This document shows positions 46,062-58,589 of a DNA stretch of 64,000 nt, piece by piece. The notes under the pieces were generated by a model that searched no databases, was not told the DNA's origin, and saw nothing but the letters and a program-made list of their open reading frames with translations. Source of the DNA: Kingdonia uniflora (Eukaryota > Streptophyta > Magnoliopsida > Ranunculales > Circaeasteraceae); assembly GCA_014058105.1 (NCBI GenBank), contig JACGCM010002535.1:3906001-3970000 (forward strand). The letters run 5' to 3'. The first letter of the stretch is position 1. Each line of letters starts with the position of its first letter. A program made the position numbers and the translations under genes.

Positions 46062-47590
46062 CTCGAGCGGTCATTGCAGAGCGTAACACTTATTGGTAGA
46101 ATGGCAGCTACACTTCTGATTTTGGCAGTAAGGCTCTTCTTTTCTGACCTCGATGAGGAAGGGGGTACACCAGATAGGGTCGGCCTATATTTGTGGGAGA
46201 AGGGTGCTGATGGGGGCAGTGAGTTTCGGTAGGACCGGCATCGGTCGTTTTTTGTGGATCTTGGAAGGGTTAGCATCGGAGTAAGGGTGTTTACGGCTCT
46301 TAGTCTCCTGTGAGACTGGAGCAAACATGGGTGTAAAAGATGGTCGAGTTTTGTTATGGTTGGTGGTAGTGGCTTTCCCCTGGCGATTTGATTTGCAGAG
46401 GTGTTCGAGATAGATGTATCCATTAACCTTAGATAACATCTCCTCGAGGGTTCATGGTTTATGAAGCACAGTGTACTCCTTGACATGACTGTGATGTGGT
46501 AGAGCATTAGAGTACGCGAGAACGGCGTTCGCACAGTCAAAGTTTTTAACTTTGTGTGACTCATCAAGAAACCGCTCGGTGAAAGCTTCAAGCATATTAT
46601 TGGGGGATTTGTGGAAGTTGAAGAGGGCGTCGACTCGGACCTCACGGCCTTTGTTAATGGCAAACTGGGTGATAAAATGGTTTGACAATTGTTCAAAGCT
46701 TTGGAGAGAGCCGTTAGGGAGGTTGTGGTACCATTTGAGAGGGCTATCAATTAGACTGGTGGAAAACATTTGACATAAGATATGGTCGGCTGTAGAATAC
46801 AGACTCAAAGCATTTTGGAATTCGAGGACATAAGACTGAGGGTCGGTATTGCGGTATTTTCTAATTTTAGGGGTATGGAAATTTTGAGGTACGTCGACCA
46901 CGATAAGTTTACGGCATATAGGGTTATTTAGCCGTTACCACAAGTTTTGTGTGGGGCTCGCACTGACGCCAATAGCGGCGTGGATTTTCTGATTGAGTTC
47001 TTGTAGAGTAAGGTAGGCAGGATGAGGAAGAGATCATTGGGCTCAAGGGAGATGAGGCCAAGGGTTCAGCGTATGTTCAGCGCTGTACTCCCCGAGACGT
47101 TCTCGAGCAGGGCGGTATGCTGGCTGTCGAGCAATTCGAAGGGTAGAGTCAGAAGAATCTTTCGTGGGGTGTACACCATGGTGGATCGAGCCGGTAGGAA
47201 AAATGGTTGAAGCACCCTCAGCACCAAGGTGGACCGGGGGAACTTAGACTTTGGGGTGAGTCGCAAGGCGAGCGCGGGCTGAAACGCGAGAAGGGGCAGG
47301 TGCCCAGGATCGCAAAGGAACATCCTGGGTCTGGACCTGCTGAAGCTCTCAAACATTGTCGCGTAGTTTGTCAAGGGCACGATGTTAGTGCTCGTTATCA
47401 TTAAAACGGCGCTACAGTTCAGCCTCGAGCTCGTGCAAATTATTGACTGATGAGGGCAAGTTGGGCGGTTATGCCGTCGGTGGATATTTCGACGATAGCA
47501 GAGGTAGAGCAAAGGGTGGGGTCCATTGAGGATGGCGGGAAGGGTAGAAAGAGAAAGAAAAAAGAGATAAGGGGAGATGGGTAGGGTGGG
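46062..47590 (-). pseudogene. gag: gag of element D
   Basis: The open stretch 46901-46452 is the retrotransposon Gag core: VDVPQNFHTPKIRKY, SPLKWYHNLPNGSLQSFEQL and FLDESHKVKNF. The next stretch (46439-46185) starts MLSKVNGYIYLEHLCKSN. A Cys/His knuckle remnant (CSCHSTNKCYALQ) lies near 46090-46140. The N-terminal half to 47590 is proline-rich and broken. Confidence 0.8.
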
Positions 47591-47593
47591 AGT

Positions 47594-47611
47594 AGCACAG
47601 ACGGTGCCAAA
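47594..47611 (-). promoter_or_regulatory. Primer-binding site of element D
   Basis: Read on the minus strand, TTTGGCACCGTCTGTG adjoins the LTR, identical to element A in this stretch. Confidence 0.8.
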
Positions 47612-48122
47612 TGTAAGAGCCAAGTTTTGCAGAATGAAAAACGCACTCTTACAACTCAGAGTTGTCTTCGACTGGGGGACTTGGTAAGTATCTAATATAA
47701 TAACAGACAATATTACTATACTAACACACTTACGTGAAGTCCTAAAATGGGTTACTTTACGACCTCTGGCGAGGATTTTTAATAGATGATGATATATATC
47801 GAGCTTAGTAGACAGATTGAATAAAAGTAAGTCACAGGATGGTCGAAGGTTATCATAGGGAGTTGAGGGGAGAGATTTTCTAACCTCTTCATAGTGCCTC
47901 CTCCCTCCTATTTATAGGATATAGAAAGGGCTGAGTCACCATGAGAGATCAGGATACATGTATATCCTTTGGGGACAACTGACTTGTACCCGGAGTTGGT
48001 TCTGACACTGTAGTTGTTGGTTCTGTCACTGTAGTTGTCGAGCGGCTTATTTTACTATTCAGTTTAGTAAACTAGCTATCAGACGTGTCTGCCTTCTACC
48101 ATGAATGACCATGGTCGAAGTA
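47612..48122 (-). repeat. 5' LTR of element D, inner part
   Basis: It aligns with the element B LTRs from TGTA at 47612 to ATGGTCGAAGTA at 48122, with indels. A minus-strand TATA box (CTATAAATAGGAGG) lies near 47915. The alignment with B ends exactly at the CACTA insertion, at about three quarters of the LTR length. Confidence 0.8.
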
Positions 48123-48240
48123 CATTATGCGAATTTAAGAGATTTTTGATAGAAATTACGACTGACTTTTTAAGTCACATATTGGGGACGGCCAAAAAGA
48201 ATCAAAATATGGTCATTCTTCATACATAGACCGTGAGAGC
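48123..48240 (+). repeat. Left terminal and subterminal region of the CACTA element
   Basis: The terminus CATTATGCGAAT is followed by ATTACGACTGAC, TTTTTAAGTCAC and GGGGACGGCC, sequence typical of plant CACTA subterminal repeats. Confidence 0.6.
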
Positions 48241-48514
48241 TTGGTTTTTTGTTTTCACCTCCATTTTCCCTCTCTCTAAAACTAAAATTTGGGTTTCTCT
48301 TTATCCCACCATTTCCCTATCTAATATCACCTAATTTCCCTCTAAAATCTTCTTATTTCCCTCTAATTTTTGAAGATTATGATTTTCCCTGATTTTTTGC
48401 CCATCAACTTCAAAAATGAACAAAACCCTTTCCATAATTCATCACCCTTCTTAGTCGATAGGTTTTTGAACTTGAGCCGCCAACCCGGTGAGAAATTTGA
48501 GTAAGAATCTTAAC
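48240..48514 (+). other. Leader-like CT-rich region of the CACTA element
   Basis: A pyrimidine-rich stretch (TTTCCCTCTCTC and similar) precedes an ATG at 48415 with a short frame. The donor-like AAG/GTAAGAATC pattern is not exact. This could be the 5' untranslated exon of the transposase transcription unit, which is an inference from position only. Confidence 0.3.
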
Positions 48515-48800
48515 TTTAATCCTATTCTATAATCTTATTCTATTCTTTGAACTTTAATCTTATTCTATAACTCTGAACTAAAATTTGAGTAGCTAGGTTT
48601 TGTAATCATATTCTATAATCTGAAATTTGAGTGGTAAGGTTTTTTAATCCTATTCTATAATATGAAATTTGAGTAGTTAGGTTTTTTAATTCTATTCTAT
48701 AATCTGAAATTTGAGTAGTTAGGTTTTTAAATCCTATTCTATAACTCTGAAATTTGAGTTATTAAGTTTTTTAATCCTATTCTATAATCTGAAATAGAAA
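48515..48800. repeat. Minisatellite, about 51-bp unit
   Basis: Five to six copies of a unit containing TCCTATTCTATAATCTGAAA and TTTGAGTAGTTAGGTTTTT, with few differences between copies. Confidence 0.85.
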
Positions 48801-51800
48801 ATCAATTCTATAACAAAGTCATTTACTTCTTTATTATAACTTTCTGGTTGTTTTTGCATTTCCAATATTTTATCTGGTTGATAAGCTAGGGTAACAAGTC
48901 TGGCCGCTACTGAGCTACCTCTGCCCTCAGGCCACATTACTTAGAACAATATTGAATCCAGGTTCTAGTTAGTTGACTGATATTCAGATCAGGATTTAGG
49001 GTTGACTCCAGAAATAAAGCCTACTGCAATTTTTATCAATACAATCTCAATGGATCATCAATATTCGATCGCAATAACTTATGCTTCTTTTCTAAGATGA
49101 ATCATAGCCTCTAACCACCATCAGTTTCATTACAGCTGAAAAGTAGGTCACGCTAGGGTTCATTCTAGAATAGCATCCCTGGTCACTGCACATGAGACCT
49201 TTGTTTTCCTATCCCACAAATACTAATCTAATGCAGCCAAAGCAGTAACAACGTACTTCCTTTGAAACGTGAATCACTGCCTCAAACCAGTAAATGATAA
49301 CTCTGTATTAACCATGCAAGAAACTAGCCAAGGAGAGATCAACAATAAGATCTCTAAATATTCCAAGTCTCAACTTCTACCACCTATCAACTAAGTTTAG
49401 TCCAATACAGAATAGATGGAACTCCACTGACAACCTGCCATCTAATGCTGACCAATGACTTCAAAATAAATCCATCAAAATGCTTATAAAGTTATACAAG
49501 GAACAAACCTTATCAATACATAAGAGGATGGCCAGATTATATAAATGAATATACCCTCTGTGACAAATGTACCAATTAACTTTCAGACAACCTATAGTTT
49601 TTGTATCAATACAAGGATTAAAGTAATATTAACTTGTAAATTTACATTTCTATTTATTTGGTGCACACAACAAAAACTGTGCTTCTGCCAAAGCTAACAA
49701 CGAGAAAACAGTTCGACTCCTAAATCAGTGCACCCATCTTTTGCCTAATCCCTTAACCAATGAATAGGTTGGCCTTAAAGCGCAAAGCCATGGTTCAAAT
49801 CTACTATATTCCTCAACCTGCACCATTTCTACTGCAATCTTGAACGAGATGAAACACCTATGTAGTCATCATCTTGTACTTGACAGAACTGATAGGGTCT
49901 TCATAACCTGGAGTAAAGGATTTGAACCTGCACTAAGAATTGGTATGACACACACACACTTGAAATTACATGTCTGTACTAAAAACCATTAGGTTATGGG
50001 GTCCTTTAACACCAACTTATGACGCATAAGAAACCACTTAATAATGTTATATACGGAATACAGACCAAGAAATGACAATTGAATCATCTTTGCCTACTTT
50101 TTCAGGCATCAGACTCCCAAGTTCAACTCTCTTCCTTCTTTACCAGTAATAATAAGCTTTAATAACTTCCATAATTTAAAAAAATTTGTAGTTTTTGCTC
50201 TGATTTCTTTACTGCATAAAACTCCATTATTTTTGAGATCCTTGATATTAGTAAATCGATTGACAAGCCTCAACAAAATCTAAGAGGGTAAGAATTGTTG
50301 GTTGATTCCCTTCAATCGCCACAAGATTGAAAACAAGAGCCATTCTACAATTCCACCACTTCATCATTTTTTCTGAAAATATTATTCCATTATTTAAACC
50401 AGCCCTTCCCTCTTGATTTGGGAAAATCAGAAGAGACACAGAGATCATTCCCTAAAAAACAAGCACTACATAAGCATGGTTTAGATTATAAAGTTTGGTA
50501 GTTGGCAACATTCACTCTCTATTTCAAGTAGGTATTTACCACTTAAAATAAATCTTGTTAAGCATTTGTCAACTCAGTCTCAAGGATATGGGGCACATAT
50601 GACTGTAGACAATTAAAAAGGACAAGGACATGAGTTTATACTAATTCTAAAGCACCTTGGTATCATTTCTGTATAATGAAAACACCTCTCAGAGAAACAC
50701 TGAAATCCAGTGCTCCCTCTGCACCTTTTTTCCAAATATTAAGAATGCCGGCACACATTTAATTTCACCAATCAACTATATCTTCACATTTTATTTCGCC
50801 AATAAACTATATCTTGACTTCTATTTTAGTGTAACCTGACAAGTGTTTCTACTCCATATAATTATATTATTTTTAGACATCTCTTCCCAAATTCCCCGCT
50901 TGGATGAAATTAGTGCTTCTTATAGGCATTATTGCTGTTAATTTTGTTCATGCATAAACCATGTAAGATAGATCATCTTCATTTAATTATTGCTTATATA
51001 TTTCTATAATTTCTATGCTGGTCCTAGTGTAACTATTTATCCATATCAATATCCTCATCTCTGCTAGGATCCCATTTAACATCCTAAACTTTGCACATGC
51101 ACATAACAGGTAAAATGCGTTTTCATCGTTTTACTATTACTTATGTATTTCTATATTTTCTCCGTTGACCCTTGTGTTACTATTTATCCATATTAACTCC
51201 CTCATGTAACTATTTATCCATTTAAATAGTTAGTTCTCTTACCAAATTCCAGATTCGGACTAAGTTGGTGCTTCTGATTGGTATTATTACATCAAACCGA
51301 ATAAAACAGGTTTTCTTCATTTTATTACAATTATATATTTTTATATCATCTCAGTTTATCTTACTAGAACAATTTATCCATATCAACACCCTCATTTTGA
51401 CTATGCTCTCAATTATAGATTTGTGTTTCTTAAATGCTATATCAGCTAGCAGCTCCATATAGCATATTATAGATTAGGACTACAGAAAGCAAGTTCAATC
51501 AGTAAATCCTACAAAAAGTGTAATGAAAGACGGATATTCTTAATTTATATACTTAATAGGTCTTACAATTACACGGATATAAATAAGTACTATAATGGCC
51601 AACCAAATATGGAAGAGGCGATAAAAAACATATATTTAAACCCTTGTGTAATTGAGTTTTGATTCATAGGTTTTTTAATTCCTACTTTCGATTCGTAGGC
51701 TTGTGAAATTGTAGTAAAAGTTCTAAACTTTGTTTTGGATTTTGTTTTTTGATTCAACCTTAATTTTTGATTCATTGATTTCTCTTTCAGAAGTTGCTGT

Positions 51801-52440
51801 AAAAGATCTCAGGTCTGAAATTGGTATGCTAGATTTATTTATACTTACAATTACTTAATGTTTTGATATTTTTTGTTGGTATGCTTGATTTAAAGAAATT
51901 ACCGTATGATAATTACTGTCTGCATCATTTGATTTACTTGATTTTTCTCTCTCTTTCTGTAGATAATTGTTGCTGCCATGATTAAAATTTCCAAACCGAA
52001 TTTTATAAATATTTAAAAGAATTGCTAAAAAATAATGGATATCACAAAATAGTGAAAAGTAAAGTTTATTTCCTTCAAAATTCTGGCCAATTGGTCCACA
52101 TTCAGCAGAGGTTTTAAAAGAACCATGACAGAAAAGTAATGATCTATAATAAGTGATTTTAAATGTCTTTTTATTCCCTACTCCCCTACAATTCCAAATT
52201 AAAATATTTCCTAACATCACAACTATTTGGATTTGGCTGTTAATTTGCTCCTAGTCTGCATACTAAGAGCAATAATATATAGGCTTCATCTGCTTCATTT
52301 TCTTCGCAAGGCAAGAGTTTGTATCTCCTCCATGTTTTCCATAGTATAAAGGCTGGTAGAACATTTGTGGATGGTGGTGATAATGTCCCAACTTTGAAAG
52401 GCTTGGGAAGTTAATAAGTGAAGTGAATACAAAAAATTAG
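48801..52440. other. AT-rich interior of the CACTA element without a recognised gene
   Basis: I see no protein domain in either direction. Short repeats such as TTGTAACTATTTATCCAT recur at 51000-51400. Two GGTTCAAATC motifs (49790 on plus; about 49920 on minus) resemble tRNA B boxes. The stretch is probably intron or untranslated sequence of the transposon, possibly with worn insertions. Confidence 0.5.
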
Positions 52441-52455
52441 GAGGACATGTAAATA

Positions 52456-53110
52456 GTGAACTTTGGTAGTGATGATGCCTTTGTCGCTATAAAATGTATT
52501 GCCAAACACATGGATGGAGTGGATAGAGAAGATCAGGAGGGCATTCAAACACCCATTGATGGTGGTGAGGCCATTGTAACTTTTGAAGAGCCTACTATTT
52601 CACATAGGGATGTTGATAAATATCCTCCCTTGGATTTCAAGAACTCTTAGTTGCACAAGCTCGTGATGATCAAGAACCTCTACTATGATCTACAAGAAGA
52701 CACCAACTGTTTCCCTTTTGAAGAAACGTAGCAAAGCAAAGGTCAAGAGCTTCAACCTGAAATACTAAAGCATGCTGGAATTGGTGGCAGTAAAGTTGAC
52801 TTGGTTCCTCAAGAGCACACTCATCTGGAAACAAATACAGATTTAGAATAGCAAAGTGATATGTCACAGTCTCACAGGGAACCTTTTCTGAACAAAATAG
52901 TGATGAAGAAAAACTTCATGAAAATGATGGTGAAGATGACACCTTTTTGTGCTTAAGAAATGGCAATAAATGCCTGTCAAACATTTCCTAAAATGCTTGT
53001 TTCCTTGTTTGAGACGAAAAAAAGTCCATTGGACTTCCGAGGAAGAAGTGAAGCTAAAGAGAGTGTTCTTCTCCTTCTAATATCACCAACTTCTAAGAAG
53101 TCCAAGTAAT
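52456..53110 (+). pseudogene. Unidentified coding remnant inside the CACTA element
   Basis: One frame stays mostly open for about 217 codons, with four in-frame stops (after DFKNS at 52648 and three more). The first 64 codons are acidic. Around 52870-52960 a neighbouring frame is strongly acidic (SDEEKLHENDGEDD). Near 53005-53075 a third frame reads RRKKVHWTSEEEVKLK, which resembles the start of a Myb/SANT helix of telomere-repeat-factor-like proteins. The match is too short to be sure. It may be a captured host gene fragment or a divergent transposon exon. Confidence 0.35.
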
Positions 53111-53339
53111 ACAACAATTGAAGAACCAACTTTCTGGCAAAAACACTAGTTATTCTACAACAAATTTGCTAAAAGTTCCAAACTCGTGGACCTTGCAGTT
53201 ACCTCTAAGGAAAATCGATGACAACGAAGGTTTTGTGTACGTTATGAGAAGATGGTACATATAGAGTTGCAAGGCTTTGTCCACTTACTAAGGATTGGTA
53301 CTATGGGAAGCTAAATTTATTGAAGAAAATGGAGGCTTC

Positions 53340-54077
53340 CTATGCAGTATTTAAGATTTGATTAACTGCATGCTCTTTCCTGTCTCAAATTTTAGCCAAG
53401 CTTTGTTGGCATGTCTACATGCTAGTAATATTTTTAGTACTGCAGGGACTGCGCAGACTATTACTATTTTCACATTTAATAAATTGCTTACCTTTTGCAA
53501 ATAAAAAATAAAAAGATAAAAAAGATGTAGATATATTTATATTGTAAGACACAATGTATTGCTCGAAAGACAAGCAATAATTATCATACTGTCAGAACAC
53601 AAAAACACTAATATCCCCAAGGCTTTGATGAATGCTAAGGGATTTATGGACTATTATAGGTTCCTCTTTCAATCTGCAAGACTGCTAAGAACTTTAATAA
53701 GCAACTGGTATAGCTTCAGCCTCATTTTGTAAAACTTTTATATCTTGGTACATGGCCTGCTACCTTATCCCCTAAAAAAAGTATCTTCCAAACTGCACTT
53801 AGCTTCTTTCTTTCTTGCCATTTCCCTCTCTTATTTAGTTCCCTTTCTAAAAAAATAGATCTCTTTTTTAATGATATTTTTGCTCGTCTTTCATTGTTTA
53901 CCGGCTACCTAAACTACAGGTTTTTTCTTGCTTTTTTTATCTAGTCGTTCCTTGAGCGCTAGGAGATGGCTTAGCTTCCTTGAAAGGGTAATCTAACTAC
54001 TATATGTTTGTTTATGTACTTTTTATAACCTTTGAAATCATCGTAGGCAACAGATTGGCTGGGGGTTTGTGGTAATA
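53340..54077. other. Region upstream of the TNP2 gene
   Basis: AT-rich sequence with no readable protein; it probably holds an intron or the promoter of the transposase gene. Confidence 0.4.
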
Positions 54078-55730
54078 ATGTCTTTGACTCATCCGGGTAA
54101 AGAATAGATGGATGAAAACAAGAAATTGAAGGGGTATAGCGATGGTGTTAATTTATTTATTCAATTTGTGAAGAACAATTATGGAGACCCCTCATTTTTT
54201 ACTTGTAAAAAATATCGCAATGTGAATGGGCTTAAATCACTTAAAGACATACGATACCATTTATTTCTTAATGGCATAGACCAATCATACACGACTTGGT
54301 GTTTCCATGGGGAGGTCAATGATGGGATCAACAATACTGACATTGAGGATATTAGCATTTCTTCAAGTATTCCACTCAATGATGCCGGGCAGACAAGAAT
54401 GTTTGATTTAGTGAATGATGCATTAGGTCGTACACCAATCGAAGGGTTGAACGATTACACCCATAATGTGAAATTCAATAGTAAAGTTCTTGAAGAAGAC
54501 ACGGTGTACAAGAACCTTAGGGAGGATGCTTCAAGATTAATATATCCCATGTGTTCACCACAAGATAAAAAGTTATCAATGACAATTGAGCTAATGAGTT
54601 TAAAGACAGAAGGTTAATAGCCTGATAGTAGTTTCGCATTGCTACTCGGTTTGCTTAAAAGGATTCTTCCTATAGATAACACTTTCCCGGAGAGTGTGTA
54701 TGCGGCAAAGAAGATCATCACATCGTTGGGTATGGATTATGAGAACATTCATGCATGCACCAATAATTGCATATTATATTGGAAAGAACATGAGACTCGT
54801 GATAAATTTCCTAAATCTAATAAAAGTAGATGGAAATCTGATTACCTTGCAAGGAAAAAGTCAAGAAAGATACCCAGAAAAGTACTCAAGTACTTCCCTT
54901 TAGCGCCAAGATTGAAAAGGATTTATAGCATTCCGTGGATTGCAGAAAGTATGACATGGCATCACAAGGGAGCCTCTAAAGATGGCGTAATGCATCATCC
55001 TACAGATGCTTCACATTGGAAAGTAGTAGATATTAGGTACCCTAATTTTGCAAATGAATTGCGACATATTCGTTTTGGGCTTGCTACAGATGGGTTCAAT
55101 CCATTTGGGAATAAGAAGAATTCATATAGTTGTTGGCCTGTAATGGTCATCCCCTACAATCTTTCGCCATCTTTATGCATGCGAAAGGAGTTTTCCATGC
55201 TTACACTACTTATTCCAGGAAAGAGCGGTCTGGGAAAAGATATTGACGTATACTTACAGCCATTGATCTCTGAGTTAAAAGATTTTTGGTATAAAGGCGT
55301 ATTAACATATGACTCATTTAGTAAGACCATGTTTACATTGAAAGCAATTTTATTATGGACTATCCATGATTTCCCTGCATACGGTCATGTATCGGATTGC
55401 ACAACTGGAGGGACATATGCTTTCCCCATTTGTAGTGAAGGCATATGCTCAATGAGGTTACAACATGGAATGAAGCATGTATACATGGGAACCAGAAGAT
55501 TCTTACCAAAAAATCATCCTTTTAGGAAGCAAAAATCACAATTTAATGGTTCTGAGGAACATGATAGTGTGCCAAAATGCTTAAGTGGCTCTGAAGTATT
55601 GTGTAGGGTAAAAAATGTAAAGACTGAATGGGGGAAAACACGAGGAAAGAAGAGAAAAAGAGATACAAATACTGATGATGGCCCAACTCCTTGGTCAAAG
55701 AGATCAATCTTATTTGACTTGCCATAGGGC
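54078..55730 (+). CDS. TNP2 exon 1 (Transposase-associated and Transposase_21 domains)
   Basis: One continuous frame of about 550 codons apart from one TAG near the start and the TAA-TAG pair at 54615-54620. Open parts are 54108-54617 (169 codons) and 54639-55727 (about 362 codons). The frame ends at DLP just before a TAG where relatives read a Tyr-Trp pair; a splice donor (GAG/GTAATT) follows at about 55734. Confidence 0.8.
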
Positions 55731-57701
55731 GAGGTAATTATTATTTGTATCAATTGAACTTTATTTTATTCAGTTATAATTAATTACATCAAATATTTGT
55801 ATGTTTTAAATAAAATAGTTTCTGTCGGTTCCTCACAACCTAGACGTCATGCACGTTGAAATTAATTTCGCTGGTAATATCCTTGCGGCGATAATGGACA
55901 CAAAGGAAAAGACTAAAAATAATCTTAAAGCTCGCTTGGACCTGAAAGAGTTAAAATAAGAAAAAAAGTTATGGCCTCAAGAGAATGGGACAAAGTTGTT
56001 TTTGCCAAAGACTCCATTCAGTTTAGATCGAGCTGAAAAGGAGTTCTTTAGTCGTATCTTGCACGAGTTAAAGGTTCCAATTGACTACAACTCCAATTGG
56101 AAACATAATGTAAATATGGAATAGTTGCAGTTAAAGGGCCTGAAGTCTCACGACTATCACATTTTGATACAACATCTTTTACCAGTACTTTTAATGAATG
56201 CTTTCAAAAAAGAAAAGCCATTACTTATTGTATTGCAAAAAGTCTCCTTATTCTTTAACGTCCTTTGTTCCAAGACTATTCAGTGAGACAAACTTAAGGT
56301 TATGGGTGGTCGTCTAGTAGAAGCTTTATGTGTATTTGAGAAATATTTCCCGCCTTTTTTTTTTGTTTCCATGGTTCACCTTGTTCTTCATTTGGCTGAG
56401 GAGGCAACAAAATGTGGACCTGTTAGATATCGTTGTATGTATAACTATGAGAAGTGCGTATTATATTTGAACATAAACTTAATTTTAATAGATTTATCTA
56501 TGTAGTTTATTTTTTTTAAAGAAAAATGAGAACATACAAAGAGCCAGTAAGAAGTCCAAGACACGTGGAAGTGTGTATTGCGAATAGTTATATTTTAGAT
56601 GAAGCTATATTGTATTGCATGGAGTACATACCTGATAGTTGGCGGGGAAGTTATAAATAAGGAAAACCATTGTTTATGGATGTTGATGCTGACGATGAGC
56701 AACCTAAGGATAGAAAGGGCAAAAATATAACTCTTAAGAACCTCAAATTTGAACAAATTCATAAATGGGTTTTAAGTTGCTTTGATGGAGTTGAGGAATG
56801 GGAGGAGTAAGTATACTATCCTATTTTTGCTTGAATTTAAAGAGATATTTATTAGTGACATACTATGCATAATATTATAAACTATTTATAGGATACACAA
56901 GAAATATCTCGATAAGCAGTTAAGAGATTCTAGAGGAAGGGGTGCCAGGTCAAAAGTGATACCAATGGGCTTCATACCATGGTTAAGGTAATAGATATAT
57001 AACTTATTATATATTTAACATTTATAAGGTAGTTTGTGCCAAGTACAATAGTTTTGATATTTACTTTTGTATACCAGTTGGAAAATGATAAAATGTCCAC
57101 ATTAAAAAGGTTAGCTGATGGCCCATGATTTAAGGAAGTATCATATAAAGGATATAAAGTTAATGAGTATGTGTTTTATACAAAGGATTCTGAGAGCTGT
57201 AAGACTACTCAGAACAGCGGGGTCAAAATAAAAGCAATGACTAATTTCAAATTTATTAGTAGAGATCAGAATCTCGTTCAAGAAGAAGCCACGTATTATG
57301 GAGTTATTAGAGAGATAATTGAACTATATTATTTTGAATTCAAGTAAACTGTATTCTATTGTGATTGGGTGCGGATTGAAGACAAAGTTAACGGATGTAA
57401 AATTGATCCAGAGATAAATTTAACGTTTGTGAATTTGGTGAGGCCAAAAAGTAATTCAAATCAGTAGGATGAACCATTTTGTCTTGTATCTCAAGCTTCA
57501 CAGGTCTTATATTACAAAGATCCAAGTAAGGGTGATTGGTATATCATTATTGATGCTCCACAAAGATTAACTAAGGACATTAATGCTTATGAAGACACAT
57601 TGGCTTTTGAGGCAAGAACCCCAGCTTCTATGGCAACGTCAACGTTATTAAATGATCTCGTAGATGAAGATGAAGAAATTGCTGAAGGAACATGGGTGTA
57701 A
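54078..57701 (+). pseudogene. TNP2-type CACTA transposase gene
   Basis: Five exons are inferred: 54078-55730, about 55818-56460, about 56525-56806, 56892-56987 and 57078-57701, the later ones with GT-AG borders. Exon 1 starts MSLTHPGKE, then a Trp codon reads TAG. The Transposase-associated domain follows (YSDGVNLFIQF, IRYHLFLNGI, YTTWCFHGE). Tandem TAA-TAG stops lie at 54615-54620, then Transposase_21 (MTWHHKGASKDGVMHHPTD, FGLATDGFNPFG, IDVYLQPLISELKDFW, WTIHDFPAYG, RRFLPKNHPF). Exon 2 has HNLDVMHVE, GLKSHDYH and a DUF4218 domain; exon 5 is DUF4216-like (TQNSGVKIKAM, YYGVIREIIELYY, PFCLVSQASQVLYYKDP). It would bind and cut the transposon ends. Two Cys of the usual zinc motif before SRW are Phe and Ser. 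Confidence 0.85.
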
Positions 57702-57851
57702 AAGAAAATTGGTTTTCTAATTTATTATTATGATGTGTCTGATTTTATGGAATTAGATGATATTTCTTTTGATTCACGCATTCTTATTAAATGCAATGTT
57801 TTACAGAATGAGATTATTCATTTTATTATACTGTTGACTTTGTTATATAAC

Positions 57852-58419
57852 TTTTTTTTGCAAAAGTTTTAGATTTTATATATTACAAAACAAAATCAAC
57901 ATGCTAGGGGACCCCGCCTAAAGTAGACGAAGAAAGCCTAGAAAAAATCACAAATTAAGAGACTAATAACTTCTTAACAAAATCTAAAGTAATCTGCATG
58001 TGGGTATTCAATTCTTGTGAGATATTCCAGTCTTCCCTCAACTTATTCCTCAAATGGGAAGTCCTCGCTGGATCCTCGTTTAGCCATGATATCTGCTGAA
58101 AAATTTGCTTCTCTCTAGGTTGCGCTGAACTGGATTGACTGCATAGAAGAGAGTAATTGTATCTACTTATTTCTAAATTTCCATGGTATCTTATGTATGG
58201 TGAAGGCATTAATTGCTGCCGTAGAGTCCAAAAAATCCACAGATTATTCCATCCCTTATGTATAGCTTTGTCTACCCCGTCTATGATTGCATTAACTTCT
58301 GCCAGATAGTTAGTGGTTATTCCAACTGATTTGCAGAACGTTCTCAGAACTCTGCCCTCCCAGTCCCTGTAAACTACTCCAATCCTAGAAGGCCCCAGAT
58401 TTTCCAAAGCCGAACCATT
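57852..58419 (-). mobile_element. Short 5'-truncated LINE in the CACTA element
   Basis: The insertion is flanked by ACTTTGTTATATAAC on both sides (57837-57851 and 58420-58434), a perfect 15-bp duplication. It starts on the plus strand with an 8-base T run, the remains of the poly(A) tail of a minus-strand insertion. The body (58407-57955, minus) is an open frame of 150 codons with the RVT_3-type RNase H start (PSRIGVVYRDWEGRVL, NYLAEVNAIIDGVDKAIHKG), then a frameshift. It resembles the LINE at 17494-19093. Confidence 0.9.
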
Positions 58420-58589
58420 ACTTTGTTATATAACAAATGTAAGGCATGTACAATTCTTAAAATGATGCATTTCTAAGTTATTTTTCATTATTTCTTTACA
58501 TTATGAATAAAAAGTTGTATTTTATACTTATTAATATAATATTTAAAATTTTTTCATGTATCTGGATGTCGATATCATCAGGAAGATGC

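Noticed and set aside
46058..46750. Minus-strand open frame of 230 codons, Ser/Thr-rich
   Set aside because: It overlaps the recognised gag frames of element D in a different frame and has low-complexity composition, so it is a shadow.
49700..50010. Functional tRNA genes
   Set aside because: Only isolated box-like motifs are present; no cloverleaf or acceptor stem can be folded by eye.
54179..54379. Minus-strand open frame inside TNP2 exon 1
   Set aside because: The plus strand holds a clear Transposase-associated domain here.
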